Origin: Paraglaciecola algarum
GTDB lineage: Bacteria; Pseudomonadota; Gammaproteobacteria; Enterobacterales; Alteromonadaceae
Direction of reading: 5' to 3'
NCBI RefSeq assembly: GCF_021532655.1
Contig: NZ_JAKGAS010000003.1
Span: forward strand, 372,001-436,000
DNA: 64,000 nucleotides
Positions 17,045-26,740 of this stretch are shown in pieces (the stretch's first letter is position 1; every line of letters begins with the position of its first letter). The position numbers were made by a program, and so were the translations under genes. Under the pieces are notes generated by a model that did not search any database, had not been told where the DNA came from, and worked only from the letters and a program-made list of their open reading frames with translations.

Positions 17045-18088
17045 ATGACCGACAACCTATTTAAACCTTTTGCCCTAAATGACAGCATTCAATTGAAAAA
17101 CCGCATTGTTATGGCCCCACTCACCCGATGCATGGCAGACGATAATTTAGTGCCGACTCAAGCAATGGCTAACTATTATGCCAAACGGGCAGATAGTGGA
17201 TTAATTATCACCGAAGCCACTATCATTAGGCCTGACGGTCAAGGTTACCCTAATACACCCGGCATATTCTCAAGTGAACAAATTAAAGGTTGGCGTAAGG
17301 TTACTCAGGCTGTCCACGACAAAGGTGGTAAAATATTTTTGCAACTTTGGCATACAGGCCGGGTGGCACACCCGTACTTTTTTGATGGTGAATATGTACT
17401 AGCCCCCTCAGCAGAGAGGATAGATGACTCAGTACCAAGAATGCGTGAATTAACTTACACCACACCTAAACCAGCGAGTATTCCTGAAATCCAACAACTA
17501 GTTCAGGATTACGTTCAAGCAGCCAAGAACGCTATGCGAGCTGGTTTTGATGGAGTTGAAGTACACGGCGCAAATGGCTATTTGATTGACCAGTTTTTAC
17601 ACCATGATGCCAACAAACGTACTGACGAATATGGTCAAACACCAGAAAACATGTCTCGCTTTGCCTTACAAATTGTCGACCAAATAGCCCAAAATATTGG
17701 CTGGGAGAAAACCGCTTTACGCATCTCTCCAGGCGCTTATTTTAATATGACAGGCGATGAGCGAGACCGTGATGTATTTGAATATTTATTAGCTCAATTA
17801 GAAAAAAGAAACCTAGCCTATTTACATATGGGTTTATTTGACGATTCGATGAAGTTTGACTATTTAAGCGGCAGTGCCACTGATTTTGTACGTAAGAATT
17901 ACTCCAAAACCTTAATGGGAGTAGGCGGTTATAACGCGCAAACGGGTAGTGAGGCTATCGAGCAAAACCGTTTTGATTTATTAGCCATTGGTCGCCCCTT
18001 TATTGCTAATCCAGATTACATTGGAAAATTACAATCGGGTGAAACGTTAACAGAATATAATGATGAAATGTTAGCAGAGTTGGTTTAA
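17045..18088 (+). CDS. nemA: Old yellow enzyme family FMN oxidoreductase (NemA-like)
   Basis: 347 residues forming a TIM-barrel flavoenzyme. N-terminal FMN-binding 'LKNRIVMAPLTRCMADDN', 'ITEATIIRPDGQGYPNTPGI', 'LQLWHTGRVAHP' and the active-site 'GVEVHGANGYLIDQFLH' with the His/Asn pair (about residues 172-185), and C-terminal 'LAIGRPFIANPDYIGKL' all fit N-ethylmaleimide reductase/xenobiotic reductase enzymes. It reduces activated C=C bonds and nitro groups with NAD(P)H. GAGAGA precedes the ATG. Divergence from a TetR gene and the triple operator support induction by electrophiles. NemA itself versus another OYE paralogue is not certain. Confidence 0.88.
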   Translation: MTDNLFKPFALNDSIQLKNRIVMAPLTRCMADDNLVPTQAMANYYAKRADSGLIITEATIIRPDGQGYPNTPGIFSSEQIKGWRKVTQAVHDKGGKIFLQLWHTGRVAHPYFFDGEYVLAPSAERIDDSVPRMRELTYTTPKPASIPEIQQLVQDYVQAAKNAMRAGFDGVEVHGANGYLIDQFLHHDANKRTDEYGQTPENMSRFALQIVDQIAQNIGWEKTALRISPGAYFNMTGDERDRDVFEYLLAQLEKRNLAYLHMGLFDDSMKFDYLSGSATDFVRKNYSKTLMGVGGYNAQTGSEAIEQNRFDLLAIGRPFIANPDYIGKLQSGETLTEYNDEMLAELV

Positions 18089-18104
18089 CTCAAGGTTTCA
18101 AATA

Positions 18105-18134
18105 TAGGCCACAAGTCAATTGTGGCCTAATTTT
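18105..18134 (+). terminator. Rho-independent terminator after the OYE gene
   Basis: TAGGCCACAA (18105-18114) pairs with TTGTGGCCTA (18120-18129), followed by ATTTT. It may also serve the convergent OsmC gene. Confidence 0.75.
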
Positions 18135-18172
18135 AAAACTTTAAACAAGCCTAGTTAGGATTCATAGGTGCG

Positions 18173-18565
18173 TTATTCTGCTATTGTGATCTCAAACTCT
18201 GGCATAGCTTGGATTACTTTTTTAACCGTACAAGTATTAGCTGAAGCCAATAATGCTTTTTTATATTTTTGCGGAAAACCATCTGGCAAAGTCACCACTA
18301 GACTAAAACGTTTGTGGTACTTATCTTCACCTACATTAGTATTATCTTGTGTGACTGAGATCCCATCAGTGCTGATATCTCTTTGCTCACAAAATTTTCG
18401 AATATAAAAAGCGGCACACAAAGGCATACTTGCCAGAAAATAATCAAAAGGTTCGGGATGAGACTCATCTCCACCAGCAGAAATACTTTGATCACTGATG
18501 ATCTGATGTTTGCCAAAATTGGCTTGTAACTTTTGACCTTCGAGTAAATTCACTTCAATTTTCAT
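18173..18565 (-). CDS. OsmC-family protein (YhfA-like)
   Basis: 130 residues. OsmC fold elements: N-terminal strands, the helix 'EPFDYFLASMPLCAAFYIRKFCEQR' with the putative peroxidatic Cys50 (and Cys59), strand 'KRFSLVVTLPDGFP', and 'ALLASANTCTVKKVI' with the second conserved Cys112. The pair fits a thiol peroxidase mechanism as in OsmC/Ohr, though YhfA-like members are poorly characterised. Near the OYE gene and the Kef system it would suit an electrophile/peroxide defence group, but it is convergent with the OYE gene and so separately transcribed. Confidence 0.85.
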   Translation of the reverse strand: MKIEVNLLEGQKLQANFGKHQIISDQSISAGGDESHPEPFDYFLASMPLCAAFYIRKFCEQRDISTDGISVTQDNTNVGEDKYHKRFSLVVTLPDGFPQKYKKALLASANTCTVKKVIQAMPEFEITIAE

Positions 18566-18659
18566 TTTTGTTTCCTGTTTGCCTAAACCTAGTAAGTGGC
18601 TTGAGTATAAGGTGCTACAAAACTATGGCAACAACACAATTCTTAGCAAGAAAAACACC

Positions 18660-20696
18660 TTAAAATTGATAACTAACTCCAAGCCTCAAAGTACGTGGTT
18701 CAATGGGGTGATAATGTACATCTTCAACACCTTCAGCTGCTTCATTTGGTAAACGGCTGGTGTATAAATAGTCAATGTCATGGTGATCGCTGTCGAGCAA
18801 ATTCAATACAGATAAGGCTATTTGCCAGTTATCAATTTGATATTGAGCATTGGCATTTACCACTGTAAAGCTATCAGATCTTGTTTGGTTAAAACTATCT
18901 AATGTGCGCTTTCCAAAATGGCGAACCCTAAGGTTTGATTTGAGCTTTTGGTTGATTTGCCAATTCACGCCAACACTTGCCACAAATGGTAAAGCACCAT
19001 CAATATGATCACCTTCATCTACAGCAGACTCACTAAAACGTGAATGAGTCCATGCAAGTTCAATGTCTGTGGTTAGGTTGCGACTTATCCAAAAGTTACT
19101 GGCGAACTCTATTCCTTTACGAATCGAAGCTCTGCTAGCTTCTGTGCTGCCCGCATCGCCTACAAAAACTAATTCAGAATCATTTTCTAGCCACCATAAA
19201 GATAGCGACATACTGTATGCGCGCCATGAAGACACTCTTAGTCCTAATTCTGCACCTTGTCCTCTAACTAATAAGTCCACTGGTTCAGCTGCCTCTAAAG
19301 TCACTGGATCAACACTGATTACTACACCTCTAGCATCGTTCGAATGAAACGATTGGCCCAAGTTGGCGTAAGCTTGCCATTGGTCATTTATCAAATAACT
19401 CAGCCCGGCTTTAAAATTGGTCATACTATCACTCGCGTCACCACTGTTTAACGCCAGGTCACTACTAACATCTACCGCTAAATAATCATGGCGAATTGCA
19501 GCATTGGCAATCCACTTGTCACCTAAATAAGCGTCAAGGGTATAAAAAAGACTGGCTGACCACTCATTGACGGAATCTGTGCGTACTGTCGACAAACGCT
19601 CTCTAGCTTTGGTCTTATATAGGCCTACTTCAGCAATGTCATCTATTTGTAGGTCTAGTCCAAAGGTTTGATGAAAATGTGAATCCCCAGAATCCACTGA
19701 GAGGACTCTAGTGATATTGCCACCGTAAGTGTTTCGGTTATCCACTTGTTCAAACTGATCTCCGTTAACAGGATCTTCTAAAAAGTAAGTAAAGTTTGAA
19801 TATAAGTCTAAATCACTACTGATAGCAAAAGCTGATATTAACCAGTCTGTATTTTGCCAATTAGCTGACACACTATATCGATTTGAGTCGCCACCTACTG
19901 TGGTGTCTAATGAGCCAAGTGGGTCTATTTGACCTGAGTTCACCGCTCGTGATGGAATTTGGTCAGCCGAACTCCAACTATTATCGTAACCTAAAAAGGT
20001 CACATTTAAGTTACCACCTGCAACAACTTGTTGGTAACTTGCAAAGACATTGGTTTTGTTAATGTCTTCATTCACATCTGTCCAAGGGCCATCGTATTGC
20101 TGCCACTCAGCCCCAAGAGCTAGGTTACCTTTTTCAGTGGCGAAGTTATTACCCACTACGCCACGAATATAACCATTTTCACCTACCTCTACTTTGGCAG
20201 CTGGTGATTGCAGTTTTGACATCAATGAAAAATTTGCTGAGCCTGCACTGGAAAAATCACCCTGTGTACCTTGGTATGGGCCTTTTTGATAATCAATACG
20301 ATTGATAAACTCTGGAATAATAAAATTCAGATCTGTATAACCCTGCCCATGTCCATGGGTTCGCATATTGACAGGCATACCATTTAAGCTAGTACTAAAA
20401 TCGGTGCCATGATCTAGGTTGAACCCCCGCAAAAAATACTGGTTGGCTTTGCCTGAACCACTGTGCTGGGTCACTACCATACCTGGAATAAATTCCAGCA
20501 CTTCCCCCGCCCTTAAGGTTGGACGTTGCTGGATATCACCAAAACCAATCACGCCTTCAGATGCCGATAACGAATCGCCAATCAGATACTCTTGTTTGCC
20601 GTATACAACAAAACGTTCAATACCTGGGCCGTCGGCAAAGGCACTGGTACTTAAGGCAATAAAGGGAAGGAAGGGAATACAAAAAAAGGCTTTCAT
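18660..20696 (-). CDS. TonB-dependent outer-membrane receptor
   Basis: 678 residues from the ATG at 20696, which gives a clean signal peptide (MKAFFCIPFLPFIALSTSAFA); an in-frame TTG at 20735 would add 13 residues without a signal-peptide logic. The plug domain (about 40-170) includes 'LRAGEVLEFIPGMVVTQHSGSGKANQYFLRGFNLDHG' and 'INRIDYQKGPYQGTQGDFSSAGSANF'; the rest is a 22-strand-type barrel ending in the aromatic 'EPRTLRLGVSYQF'. The ligand is not evident; the plug subtype is common in uncharacterised marine receptors. No transporter or sigma/anti-sigma pair is adjacent. rlmD ends 115 bp downstream in the upstream direction of transcription, so the receptor likely has its own promoter. Confidence 0.88.
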   Translation of the reverse strand: MKAFFCIPFLPFIALSTSAFADGPGIERFVVYGKQEYLIGDSLSASEGVIGFGDIQQRPTLRAGEVLEFIPGMVVTQHSGSGKANQYFLRGFNLDHGTDFSTSLNGMPVNMRTHGHGQGYTDLNFIIPEFINRIDYQKGPYQGTQGDFSSAGSANFSLMSKLQSPAAKVEVGENGYIRGVVGNNFATEKGNLALGAEWQQYDGPWTDVNEDINKTNVFASYQQVVAGGNLNVTFLGYDNSWSSADQIPSRAVNSGQIDPLGSLDTTVGGDSNRYSVSANWQNTDWLISAFAISSDLDLYSNFTYFLEDPVNGDQFEQVDNRNTYGGNITRVLSVDSGDSHFHQTFGLDLQIDDIAEVGLYKTKARERLSTVRTDSVNEWSASLFYTLDAYLGDKWIANAAIRHDYLAVDVSSDLALNSGDASDSMTNFKAGLSYLINDQWQAYANLGQSFHSNDARGVVISVDPVTLEAAEPVDLLVRGQGAELGLRVSSWRAYSMSLSLWWLENDSELVFVGDAGSTEASRASIRKGIEFASNFWISRNLTTDIELAWTHSRFSESAVDEGDHIDGALPFVASVGVNWQINQKLKSNLRVRHFGKRTLDSFNQTRSDSFTVVNANAQYQIDNWQIALSVLNLLDSDHHDIDYLYTSRLPNEAAEGVEDVHYHPIEPRTLRLGVSYQF

Positions 20697-20849
20697 AGAC
20701 AGAGACTTATAATTAATAGCATTGGGGGTCCCCAAAAAACAATGGCGGCATAATACAAGGAGATGCCTCTAAGCTCAAATATTTACGATATGCGTTATAC
20801 CATTCCACGTTAATCCCCTTTACACAAAAATTAAGTAGCCTAAGCCCTA

Positions 20850-22214
20850 TTACAAAGAGAACAACAACATGGTTTCTAGATGTGCGGTTTGCGGGAACAT
20901 ATCCATCATGCCAGCCTTCTTCACTTTATATCTGTTTTCAAGTAAGTACTCTGCATCGCGGGCTAGGGTGGAAGCATCACAGGACACATATAAAATATGT
21001 TTAGGTTTGAGTTTTATTAAACTTGGTAAAAATTCAAAAGCGCCCGCTCTGGGTGGATCTAACAATACTTTAGTCACGCCCAAGGAGGTAATATCTTTGT
21101 TAGTCGCTTGGGTTAAATCAGCTGCTACAAATGACAGATTAATTAGTTGATTGGCTTTGGCATTTGCGACACCGGCTTGCACCATGCTTTCTTGTACTTC
21201 AACCCCCACAACTTGCTTGGCATGTTTGGCTAAAGGCAGAGAGAAATTACCCACTCCACAGAACAAATCGAGCACAACATCATCTTTATTGGGTGCTAAC
21301 CAATCCATTGCCTGGGCCACCATTTTGGCATTCATTGCTGCATTAACTTGGATAAAATCTTGAGGGTGATAACTCAGGGTAAAGTCTTGTATTTGATAAA
21401 ACCTTCTAGCTTGTTGCGAAGCTTCAGCTTTATCTTGACCAGCTTGTTGCCAATATAATTCAAGCTGCTGTAGTTCTGCCCAATCTTGCCATTTACTTTT
21501 TACATCTGCGCTAATGTTATCCGTTAAACGCAACAATACAGATACACCTTTATCATCTTCTAACAACTCAATATGACCGAGTTTATCAGCTATTTCGTTG
21601 GCAATAGGTTCGTCAATCAATGCTGCTTTTAATGCACCAAAGGTATGCTGCAACTGTGGAGTTAACACAATACAGTTTTCAATAACGGTTATTTCTTGAG
21701 AAGACTTACCGCGAAATCCCAATAACAATTTACCTGCAACCATACGTACAGCAAGTCTAGCTCTTCGCCTGTAACCCAAAGCGGCATCAGTAAGTAAAGT
21801 AATATCTTCTGGCGAACACACTTTACGTAACTGCCCTTGTAACCACTGTTTTTTTGCTACTCTTTGCTGTTCAATTGTTAAGTGTTGAAAACTACAACCA
21901 CCACACTCGTGATAATGCGGGCAGGCAGGCTCAACTCGATGCTGGCTAGCCTGCTCAATCGCAATCAACTTCGCTTCGTCATAACGACGATTAGATTTAA
22001 CTACTTGTGCTTTTACTGTTTCGGTAGGCAAAGCCCCTGCTATAAAAGTGACTTTTCCGTCTACTCGCGCCACACCTTTTGCTTCATGGGTTAAACCTTG
22101 AATACTAAAAGACTTAACCGGCCCAATTGGCTGAGACGTTTTTTTACGCCGAGTATTTTTTGTATGACGACCCGAATCGGCTGATTTAGAAGAACTAGAA
22201 AAACGTTTTGTCAA
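20850..22214 (-). CDS. rlmD: 23S rRNA (uracil-1939-C5)-methyltransferase RlmD
   Basis: 454 residues from a TTG start with GGAG 6 nt upstream. Order: basic N-terminal extension, TRAM domain (about 30-90, 'LTHEAKGVARVDGKVTFIAGALPTE'), [4Fe-4S] cysteines in 'ACPHYHECGGCSF' plus the later Cys in 'VIENCIVL', SAM-binding motif 'VVLDLFCGVGNFSLPLA', 'LLDPPRAG' and the catalytic Cys in 'LYVSCDASTLARD'. This is the complete RumA/RlmD pattern, methylating U1939 of 23S rRNA in the cytoplasm. Unlike many relatives no relA follows within the window on this strand; the next gene downstream is a TonB receptor. Confidence 0.95.
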   Translation of the reverse strand: MTKRFSSSSKSADSGRHTKNTRRKKTSQPIGPVKSFSIQGLTHEAKGVARVDGKVTFIAGALPTETVKAQVVKSNRRYDEAKLIAIEQASQHRVEPACPHYHECGGCSFQHLTIEQQRVAKKQWLQGQLRKVCSPEDITLLTDAALGYRRRARLAVRMVAGKLLLGFRGKSSQEITVIENCIVLTPQLQHTFGALKAALIDEPIANEIADKLGHIELLEDDKGVSVLLRLTDNISADVKSKWQDWAELQQLELYWQQAGQDKAEASQQARRFYQIQDFTLSYHPQDFIQVNAAMNAKMVAQAMDWLAPNKDDVVLDLFCGVGNFSLPLAKHAKQVVGVEVQESMVQAGVANAKANQLINLSFVAADLTQATNKDITSLGVTKVLLDPPRAGAFEFLPSLIKLKPKHILYVSCDASTLARDAEYLLENRYKVKKAGMMDMFPQTAHLETMLLFSL

Positions 22215-22377
22215 AAGGAACTCCGACTGTAAGAAAAATTAGGGTGCTTATGCATTATATCAGTTCATTAGGTCAGATAATCAGGAACATATCACCCCAT
22301 GAAACTCATAGATATCCTACAAAATACTAATTGATGTGGATCTTTCAGACTAAGATGTATACTGGCGTTAGCCTCAA

Positions 22378-24111
22378 ATGGAACCGAGCTTGACCAATAT
22401 GGAAATAACAAAAAAAACCAAAGCCAAAGCTGATTTACTTAGCTCCCAACGTAAGACCTTGTGGATCGCTAATTTAACAACCGCTTTGGTAACTGCTTTT
22501 ATCTATGGTCTTGAGGGACAGGCTCTACTGGCAACTATCTGGTGTATCGCACACTATACCTTGGCAGCAATCCGCTACGTAGATATTCGAGCCTACCAAC
22601 GAGGGGATTACGACAGTGAAGAAAAGCTTCAAGTCTGGTTCAAAAAATTCGTCTTTTATACCAGTCTAGCCGGCGGATTATGGAGCATCTGTGCCTACTT
22701 TATATACGTTATAAACCAACCGTCAGTATTGATTTATTCAGTGATCATTATGCTGAGTATGGCCACCGGTGCCCTACTTGCGCTAACTGCACACTTTCCG
22801 GCTTATCTTGGTTTTATACTGCCCATTTTTTTTGGATTATGCCTAAGTCTGTATTTTAGCGATTTCAGTTACAGTAACATTATCGCTTTGTTGGTTTTTC
22901 TTTACGGCTGCTGCATTATTTCGTTCGGGAAAAACCTGTCACAGCAATCACTAAAGTCAATTACCAACGAATTACAAGTTCAAGATTTACTGGCTCAAAC
23001 GTCAGCAGCTAAAGAGGGTATCGAAAGAGCCACCCATGAAAAAAATCGTCTTTTAGCCCTAATTAGCCATGATCTGAGTCAACCAATCTTCACCATCAGT
23101 CTACTGACTCAGTCTTTGCAAAATACTCCAGACTTAATAAGCATGAAGGAGCTAGCCAAACGTCTGCAAACCAGTGTTGAGGGTTTGCAATCCCTATTCT
23201 CTGCTTTCATGGAGTTTGCAGCCATAGAAGATGGACGCACCCCAACTAATTTCAGCCATTTTCAAATTCACAATATTCTGAATAATATTGAAAACGATTT
23301 TCGCCCGCTTGCAGAGGCAAAAGGCCTTGAATTTGTTGTAGATGATTGCCAAGAAACCGTTCGCAGTGATTCTCTGTTACTCGGCAGAGTTCTGCGTAAT
23401 ATAGTTGGCAATGCCATTAAATATACGCCCTCAGGTAAAGTAAGAATAAAAGTTGAACATAACGAAGCAAGTTTGATAATTCATGTGCTTGACAGTGGAG
23501 TGGGTATTGCGAAGCGGCATTTGAACGAAATATTTTGCGAATATACACAATTGGACAATACCAATAATGATCTAGACAAAGGTCTAGGGCTGGGGTTAAC
23601 TGTAGTTAAACAATTGTGCCTAATTCTCGACCACCCCTATAGTTTACTGTCCACTCCTGGCAAAGGGACAGATTTTAGTGTCGAAATTCCGCTTATAAAT
23701 GAAATAGGCTGCAGTACAAACATTACCGAAGATAAACCTGATTTTAAAGATATTCATGTACTAGTCATTGAAGATGATGAAAGTGTAAGAGCCGCTCTTT
23801 GCATTTTATTGCAGCAGTGGGGATGTCAAACCAGTAGCGGCGAGAACCTAAACATAGCCCTGTCCGTAAGCGCAGAAATTAAGCGCCCACTAGATATTGT
23901 GCTATGTGATTACGACCTCGGCGAAGGTATGAATGGCTTGCAGTGTATTGAACAACTGCGATTAACAATTGACCCTCAACTACCTACCATTCTCATCAGC
24001 GGTCGTCACTCTGAAAAAACGAAATTACAAGCCCAGCGCAGCGGCATAACCTTTTTAACTAAACCCTTAGCTCATATGGCGTTGAGAGAGCAATTCAACA
24101 AACTTTTATAG
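22378..24111 (+). CDS. Membrane hybrid sensor histidine kinase with receiver domain
   Basis: 577 residues. An N-terminal membrane sensor of about five or six helices (20-195), a short coiled coil (about 200-225), HisKA with phospho-acceptor His near residue 231 ('LLALISHDLSQPIFTISLL'), HATPase ('RNIVGNAIKYTPSGKVRIKV', 'LDSGVGIAKRHL', 'GLGLGLTVVKQLC') and a C-terminal REC domain with phospho-acceptor Asp511 ('DIVLCDYDLGEGMNG') and Lys in 'FLTKPLAH'. No extracytoplasmic sensor domain is seen, so it probably senses through its membrane part. The start could also be the ATG at 22399. It converges on a NarL-type regulator only 15 bp away, a likely partner. Confidence 0.88.
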   Translation: MEPSLTNMEITKKTKAKADLLSSQRKTLWIANLTTALVTAFIYGLEGQALLATIWCIAHYTLAAIRYVDIRAYQRGDYDSEEKLQVWFKKFVFYTSLAGGLWSICAYFIYVINQPSVLIYSVIIMLSMATGALLALTAHFPAYLGFILPIFFGLCLSLYFSDFSYSNIIALLVFLYGCCIISFGKNLSQQSLKSITNELQVQDLLAQTSAAKEGIERATHEKNRLLALISHDLSQPIFTISLLTQSLQNTPDLISMKELAKRLQTSVEGLQSLFSAFMEFAAIEDGRTPTNFSHFQIHNILNNIENDFRPLAEAKGLEFVVDDCQETVRSDSLLLGRVLRNIVGNAIKYTPSGKVRIKVEHNEASLIIHVLDSGVGIAKRHLNEIFCEYTQLDNTNNDLDKGLGLGLTVVKQLCLILDHPYSLLSTPGKGTDFSVEIPLINEIGCSTNITEDKPDFKDIHVLVIEDDESVRAALCILLQQWGCQTSSGENLNIALSVSAEIKRPLDIVLCDYDLGEGMNGLQCIEQLRLTIDPQLPTILISGRHSEKTKLQAQRSGITFLTKPLAHMALREQFNKLL

Positions 24112-24126
24112 CCTAATCAACTGTGA

Positions 24127-24774
24127 TTAATCACACAGACCAAAATATCGAGCTTGTTTAATGCAAGCTGTGCGGTTATCTACTTCCAACAAATCAAATA
24201 AGGTAGAAACGTGACCTTTTACTGTGCTTTCACTTATCCCCAAGTTTTGACTTATCTGTTTATTATGTTGACCATCAGCGACGAGCAATAAGACACTACG
24301 TTGGCGTTTAGTTAAAGCGATTTTCCCACTGTTTTGCGCGCTTACTCCTACTCGAAAATCATCAAGCCCTTGTCGAAGCCGAGATGACAGAAAAAGCTGA
24401 TCTTTTTGCAAGGCATTTATCGCTTCAACAAACTCCAATTTATCTCCTGACTTTGAGATAAAACCCTTGGCCCCGGCTAACAAAGCCTGATTAACCCAAC
24501 CAGCTTGATCCTGCCCAGAAACCACTATCACAGGTAATTTGACATACTTTTGTTTGAGTGTTTTTAGGAAATCTAACCCGTGTAAACCCGGTAGATTTAA
24601 ATCTAAAAATACCAGATCCCACGGACTATCGTTTTGCAGCATCAACAACGCCTGCTCACCAGAGCTTGCTGCAAACAAATCAAAGCTCATGCCTGCATCA
24701 CTAAGGTTTTGGCGGATACCACTGGCGATGAGCGGATGATCATCAACTACTAATAATTGCAGTTTTTTACACAT
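24127..24774 (-). CDS. NarL/FixJ-type response regulator
   Basis: 215 residues: receiver domain (about 5-120) with acidic pair DD at 11-12, phospho-acceptor Asp58 ('LVFLDLNLPG'), Ser/Thr and Lys positions in 'VVSGQD' and 'GFISKSG'; C-terminal LuxR-type HTH (about 145-205, 'LTKRQRSVLLLVADGQHNKQISQNLGISESTVKGHVSTLF'). All phosphorylation residues are present. It lies tail to tail with the hybrid kinase, and both carry receivers, so a phosphorelay or cross-talk is plausible. Targets are unknown; the next gene downstream on its strand is a PEP-CTERM protein starting far away, not an operon partner. Confidence 0.9.
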   Translation of the reverse strand: MCKKLQLLVVDDHPLIASGIRQNLSDAGMSFDLFAASSGEQALLMLQNDSPWDLVFLDLNLPGLHGLDFLKTLKQKYVKLPVIVVSGQDQAGWVNQALLAGAKGFISKSGDKLEFVEAINALQKDQLFLSSRLRQGLDDFRVGVSAQNSGKIALTKRQRSVLLLVADGQHNKQISQNLGISESTVKGHVSTLFDLLEVDNRTACIKQARYFGLCD

Positions 24775-24890
24775 AACATCTAGCTGTTCTTATGTTGAAA
24801 AAGACATTCTTGGTGTGCTGAGTTTGCTTATCTTTCACTTTTTTGCAAGTGGACTGAATTAGGCAATTAGCCTTATACAAATATCGACTC

Positions 24891-25736
24891 TCAACCACGA
24901 CTCTGTGTGCGCCTACGATTTATCAACAAACCTAATAATCCAGTGGCGAAAACACATAAGGTTCCAGGCTCAGGTACGCTGACACTATTATGGACATCGC
25001 TGGCTAAGGGATTAAAGCCGACATACATGTTGTCAACTATGCTTCCATCAGCTGAATTAGCACTATAAAATTCCGGCAAAATAAACACCGGAGAGCCGCC
25101 TAGTACAGTAGCAAAACCACCATAACTTGAACGTACTGCCGATTGAACCTCTGGCAGTTGATTAGCAATACTCAATTCACTGAAAATAGTCAGGGTCAAA
25201 TTAGTCCCCACGGCATAAAGCCCCTTAATATCCCAAACACCACTTAATGGCTCCTGACCATCTGCATACAGTGTTTTACCTGTGTAAGAGAAACCTGACC
25301 CCTGGGCACCTAAACTAAAGGTGGAATTGCCATTTAAATGAGGGGCAAAATTAGCATGGTAAGTTATATGATGTTCTCCAGGTACGTGAGTTTCGGCCGT
25401 TTGGTTACCGGTATAAGAGATAACTATATCGTCAATGGTAAATGTACTGAAAAGTCTTATCCCCCCATCGACAATCCGAGACGACGCGCTACCACTTGCC
25501 CAACCAAAACCCGTAACCGTTTGCCCTCGATAAAATCCACCATCAGGGTATGTTTGATAGTAAAAGGCGGTACTCAAAGCATGCTCGTGTACACCGGTGG
25601 AGTCCCCAAAACCTTGAGATGACTGGTTGAATGCTAATACCTTTGATTGAATTAGACTTGCGGCAACAGGCGACGACACACTAAAAATAGTGGTGGCGAT
25701 TACTGCGTATTGCAATATTTTAACTTGTACTTTCAT
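24891..25736 (-). CDS. PEP-CTERM sorting-domain secreted protein
   Basis: 281 residues with a signal peptide (ATTIFSVSSPVAA, cleavage near residue 26) and a classical C-terminal PEP-CTERM signal: VPEPGTL, a membrane segment (CVFATGLLGLLI) and a basic end NRRRTQSRG. The middle is Gly/Ser/Thr-rich beta structure without a recognised domain. It should be processed by an exosortase and anchored or released at the surface, possibly with extracellular polysaccharide. AAAGGGAG stands 8 nt before the ATG. No convincing sigma-54 element was found upstream, unlike two of the other PEP-CTERM genes. Confidence 0.9.
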   Translation of the reverse strand: MKVQVKILQYAVIATTIFSVSSPVAASLIQSKVLAFNQSSQGFGDSTGVHEHALSTAFYYQTYPDGGFYRGQTVTGFGWASGSASSRIVDGGIRLFSTFTIDDIVISYTGNQTAETHVPGEHHITYHANFAPHLNGNSTFSLGAQGSGFSYTGKTLYADGQEPLSGVWDIKGLYAVGTNLTLTIFSELSIANQLPEVQSAVRSSYGGFATVLGGSPVFILPEFYSANSADGSIVDNMYVGFNPLASDVHNSVSVPEPGTLCVFATGLLGLLINRRRTQSRG

Positions 25737-26078
25737 ATGAAAAACTCCCTTTCAATATTTATTTTTGATCCACTTTGAACAACAACGCGTCTGCATTACA
25801 GGTGGTGATTATGTCATTTTCCTATTGAGTTTGAACGAATACAGCAAGCGGGTAATAGTACAAAAGTACTGTTTATACCAATCAATTAGCTTAATAGGTC
25901 AAAAGAGTTTTCACTGGAATATATCTTTGTGTTATCTCTCTATTTTAAAAACAGTCAATTTTACATAGACAGCAAAACGCTATAAACAGACTAATATTAT
26001 TTTATTGCCCTAAGTCAGATCTTGAAATGAGTTAAAAAATATCTTTCATACAATTTGAATTATATTCAAGGAGAAATC
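25737..26078. other. Intergenic region without a supported gene
   Basis: Divergent promoter region between a PEP-CTERM gene and the VOC pseudogene. A 67-codon frame at 25765-25968 has no ribosome binding site or family likeness and is not called. Minus-strand TTGACC with a TATAAA 19 bp later (about 25876-25906) is a possible promoter for the PEP-CTERM gene. Confidence 0.5.
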
Positions 26079-26459
26079 ATGCAGGAAAATCCAGTAGGTT
26101 GGTTCGAAATATATGTCGATAATATGGACGAAGCAAAACAGTTTTATCAATCTGTTCTAGCAGTATAGTTGGAAGTATTGGGCCATCCTACAGACGCCAA
26201 TATGGAATTGCAGGCTTTCTCATAAAACATAGAAAGTTACAGAGCCTCTGGCGCATTAGTAAAAATGGAAGGCTTTCAAGCAGGTGGCAACAGCACACTA
26301 GTGTATTTCTCATGTGACGATTGTGCCCTTGAAGAGTCTAGAGTTGAAGCCGCCGGTGAGTTTATTCAACATTCAAAAATGTCTATAGGTGATTACGGTT
26401 TTATCACTTTAGCCCTAGATACAGAAGGTAATATATTTGGTTTACATTCAATGCAGTAG
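26079..26459 (+). pseudogene. VOC (glyoxalase-like) family protein gene broken by two stop codons
   Basis: A perfect AAGGAG (26068-26073) precedes ATG 26079. The frame reads VGWFEIYVDNMDEAKQFYQ and so on, typical of VOC-superfamily proteins, then meets TAG at 26166-26168 and TAA at 26223-26225. The same frame continues between and after the stops (LEVLGHPTDANMELQAF; SGALVKMEGFQAGG; STLVYFSCDDCALEE) to a normal C-terminus MSIGDYGFITLALDTEGNI and a TAG. Only point mutations to stops are needed; no frameshift is present. The intact gene would encode about 126 residues. Sequence conservation after the stops suggests recent inactivation or a sequencing error. Confidence 0.85.
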
Positions 26460-26740
26460 TTTAAATATATAACTTAGGATAGGTTGATTTGATGGAAAAT
26501 ATCTCTCAACTTCAACCTAAAACCACTTCACTAGTCCTGAGCGCTTCTTGAAATTTAGCGCCTGGTTTTTACGATAAAGTTACTTAAAATAATAGATCAA
26601 CTAAAATTCATTAAATTCAGTCCATTGTGTAAAATGTCAAGTTTGTTAAGCTGGTTTACATCAAAGATTTGAACAAAAATTTACTCCAAGTTTAGATGTT
26701 TGATTATTCTAATGGACAGTTTAAATTGAAAGGAAATTTA

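Noticed and set aside
25765-25968. 67-codon frame between the PEP-CTERM gene and the VOC pseudogene
   Set aside because: No ribosome binding site and no plausible protein features.
26166-26225. Programmed readthrough or recoding in the VOC gene
   Set aside because: Two different stop codons 57 nt apart with no recoding structure; loss of function is simpler.
26491-26550. Short frame starting MENISQLQPKTTSLV after the VOC pseudogene
   Set aside because: Only 19 codons before a TGA and no family match; it may be another gene remnant but cannot be identified.
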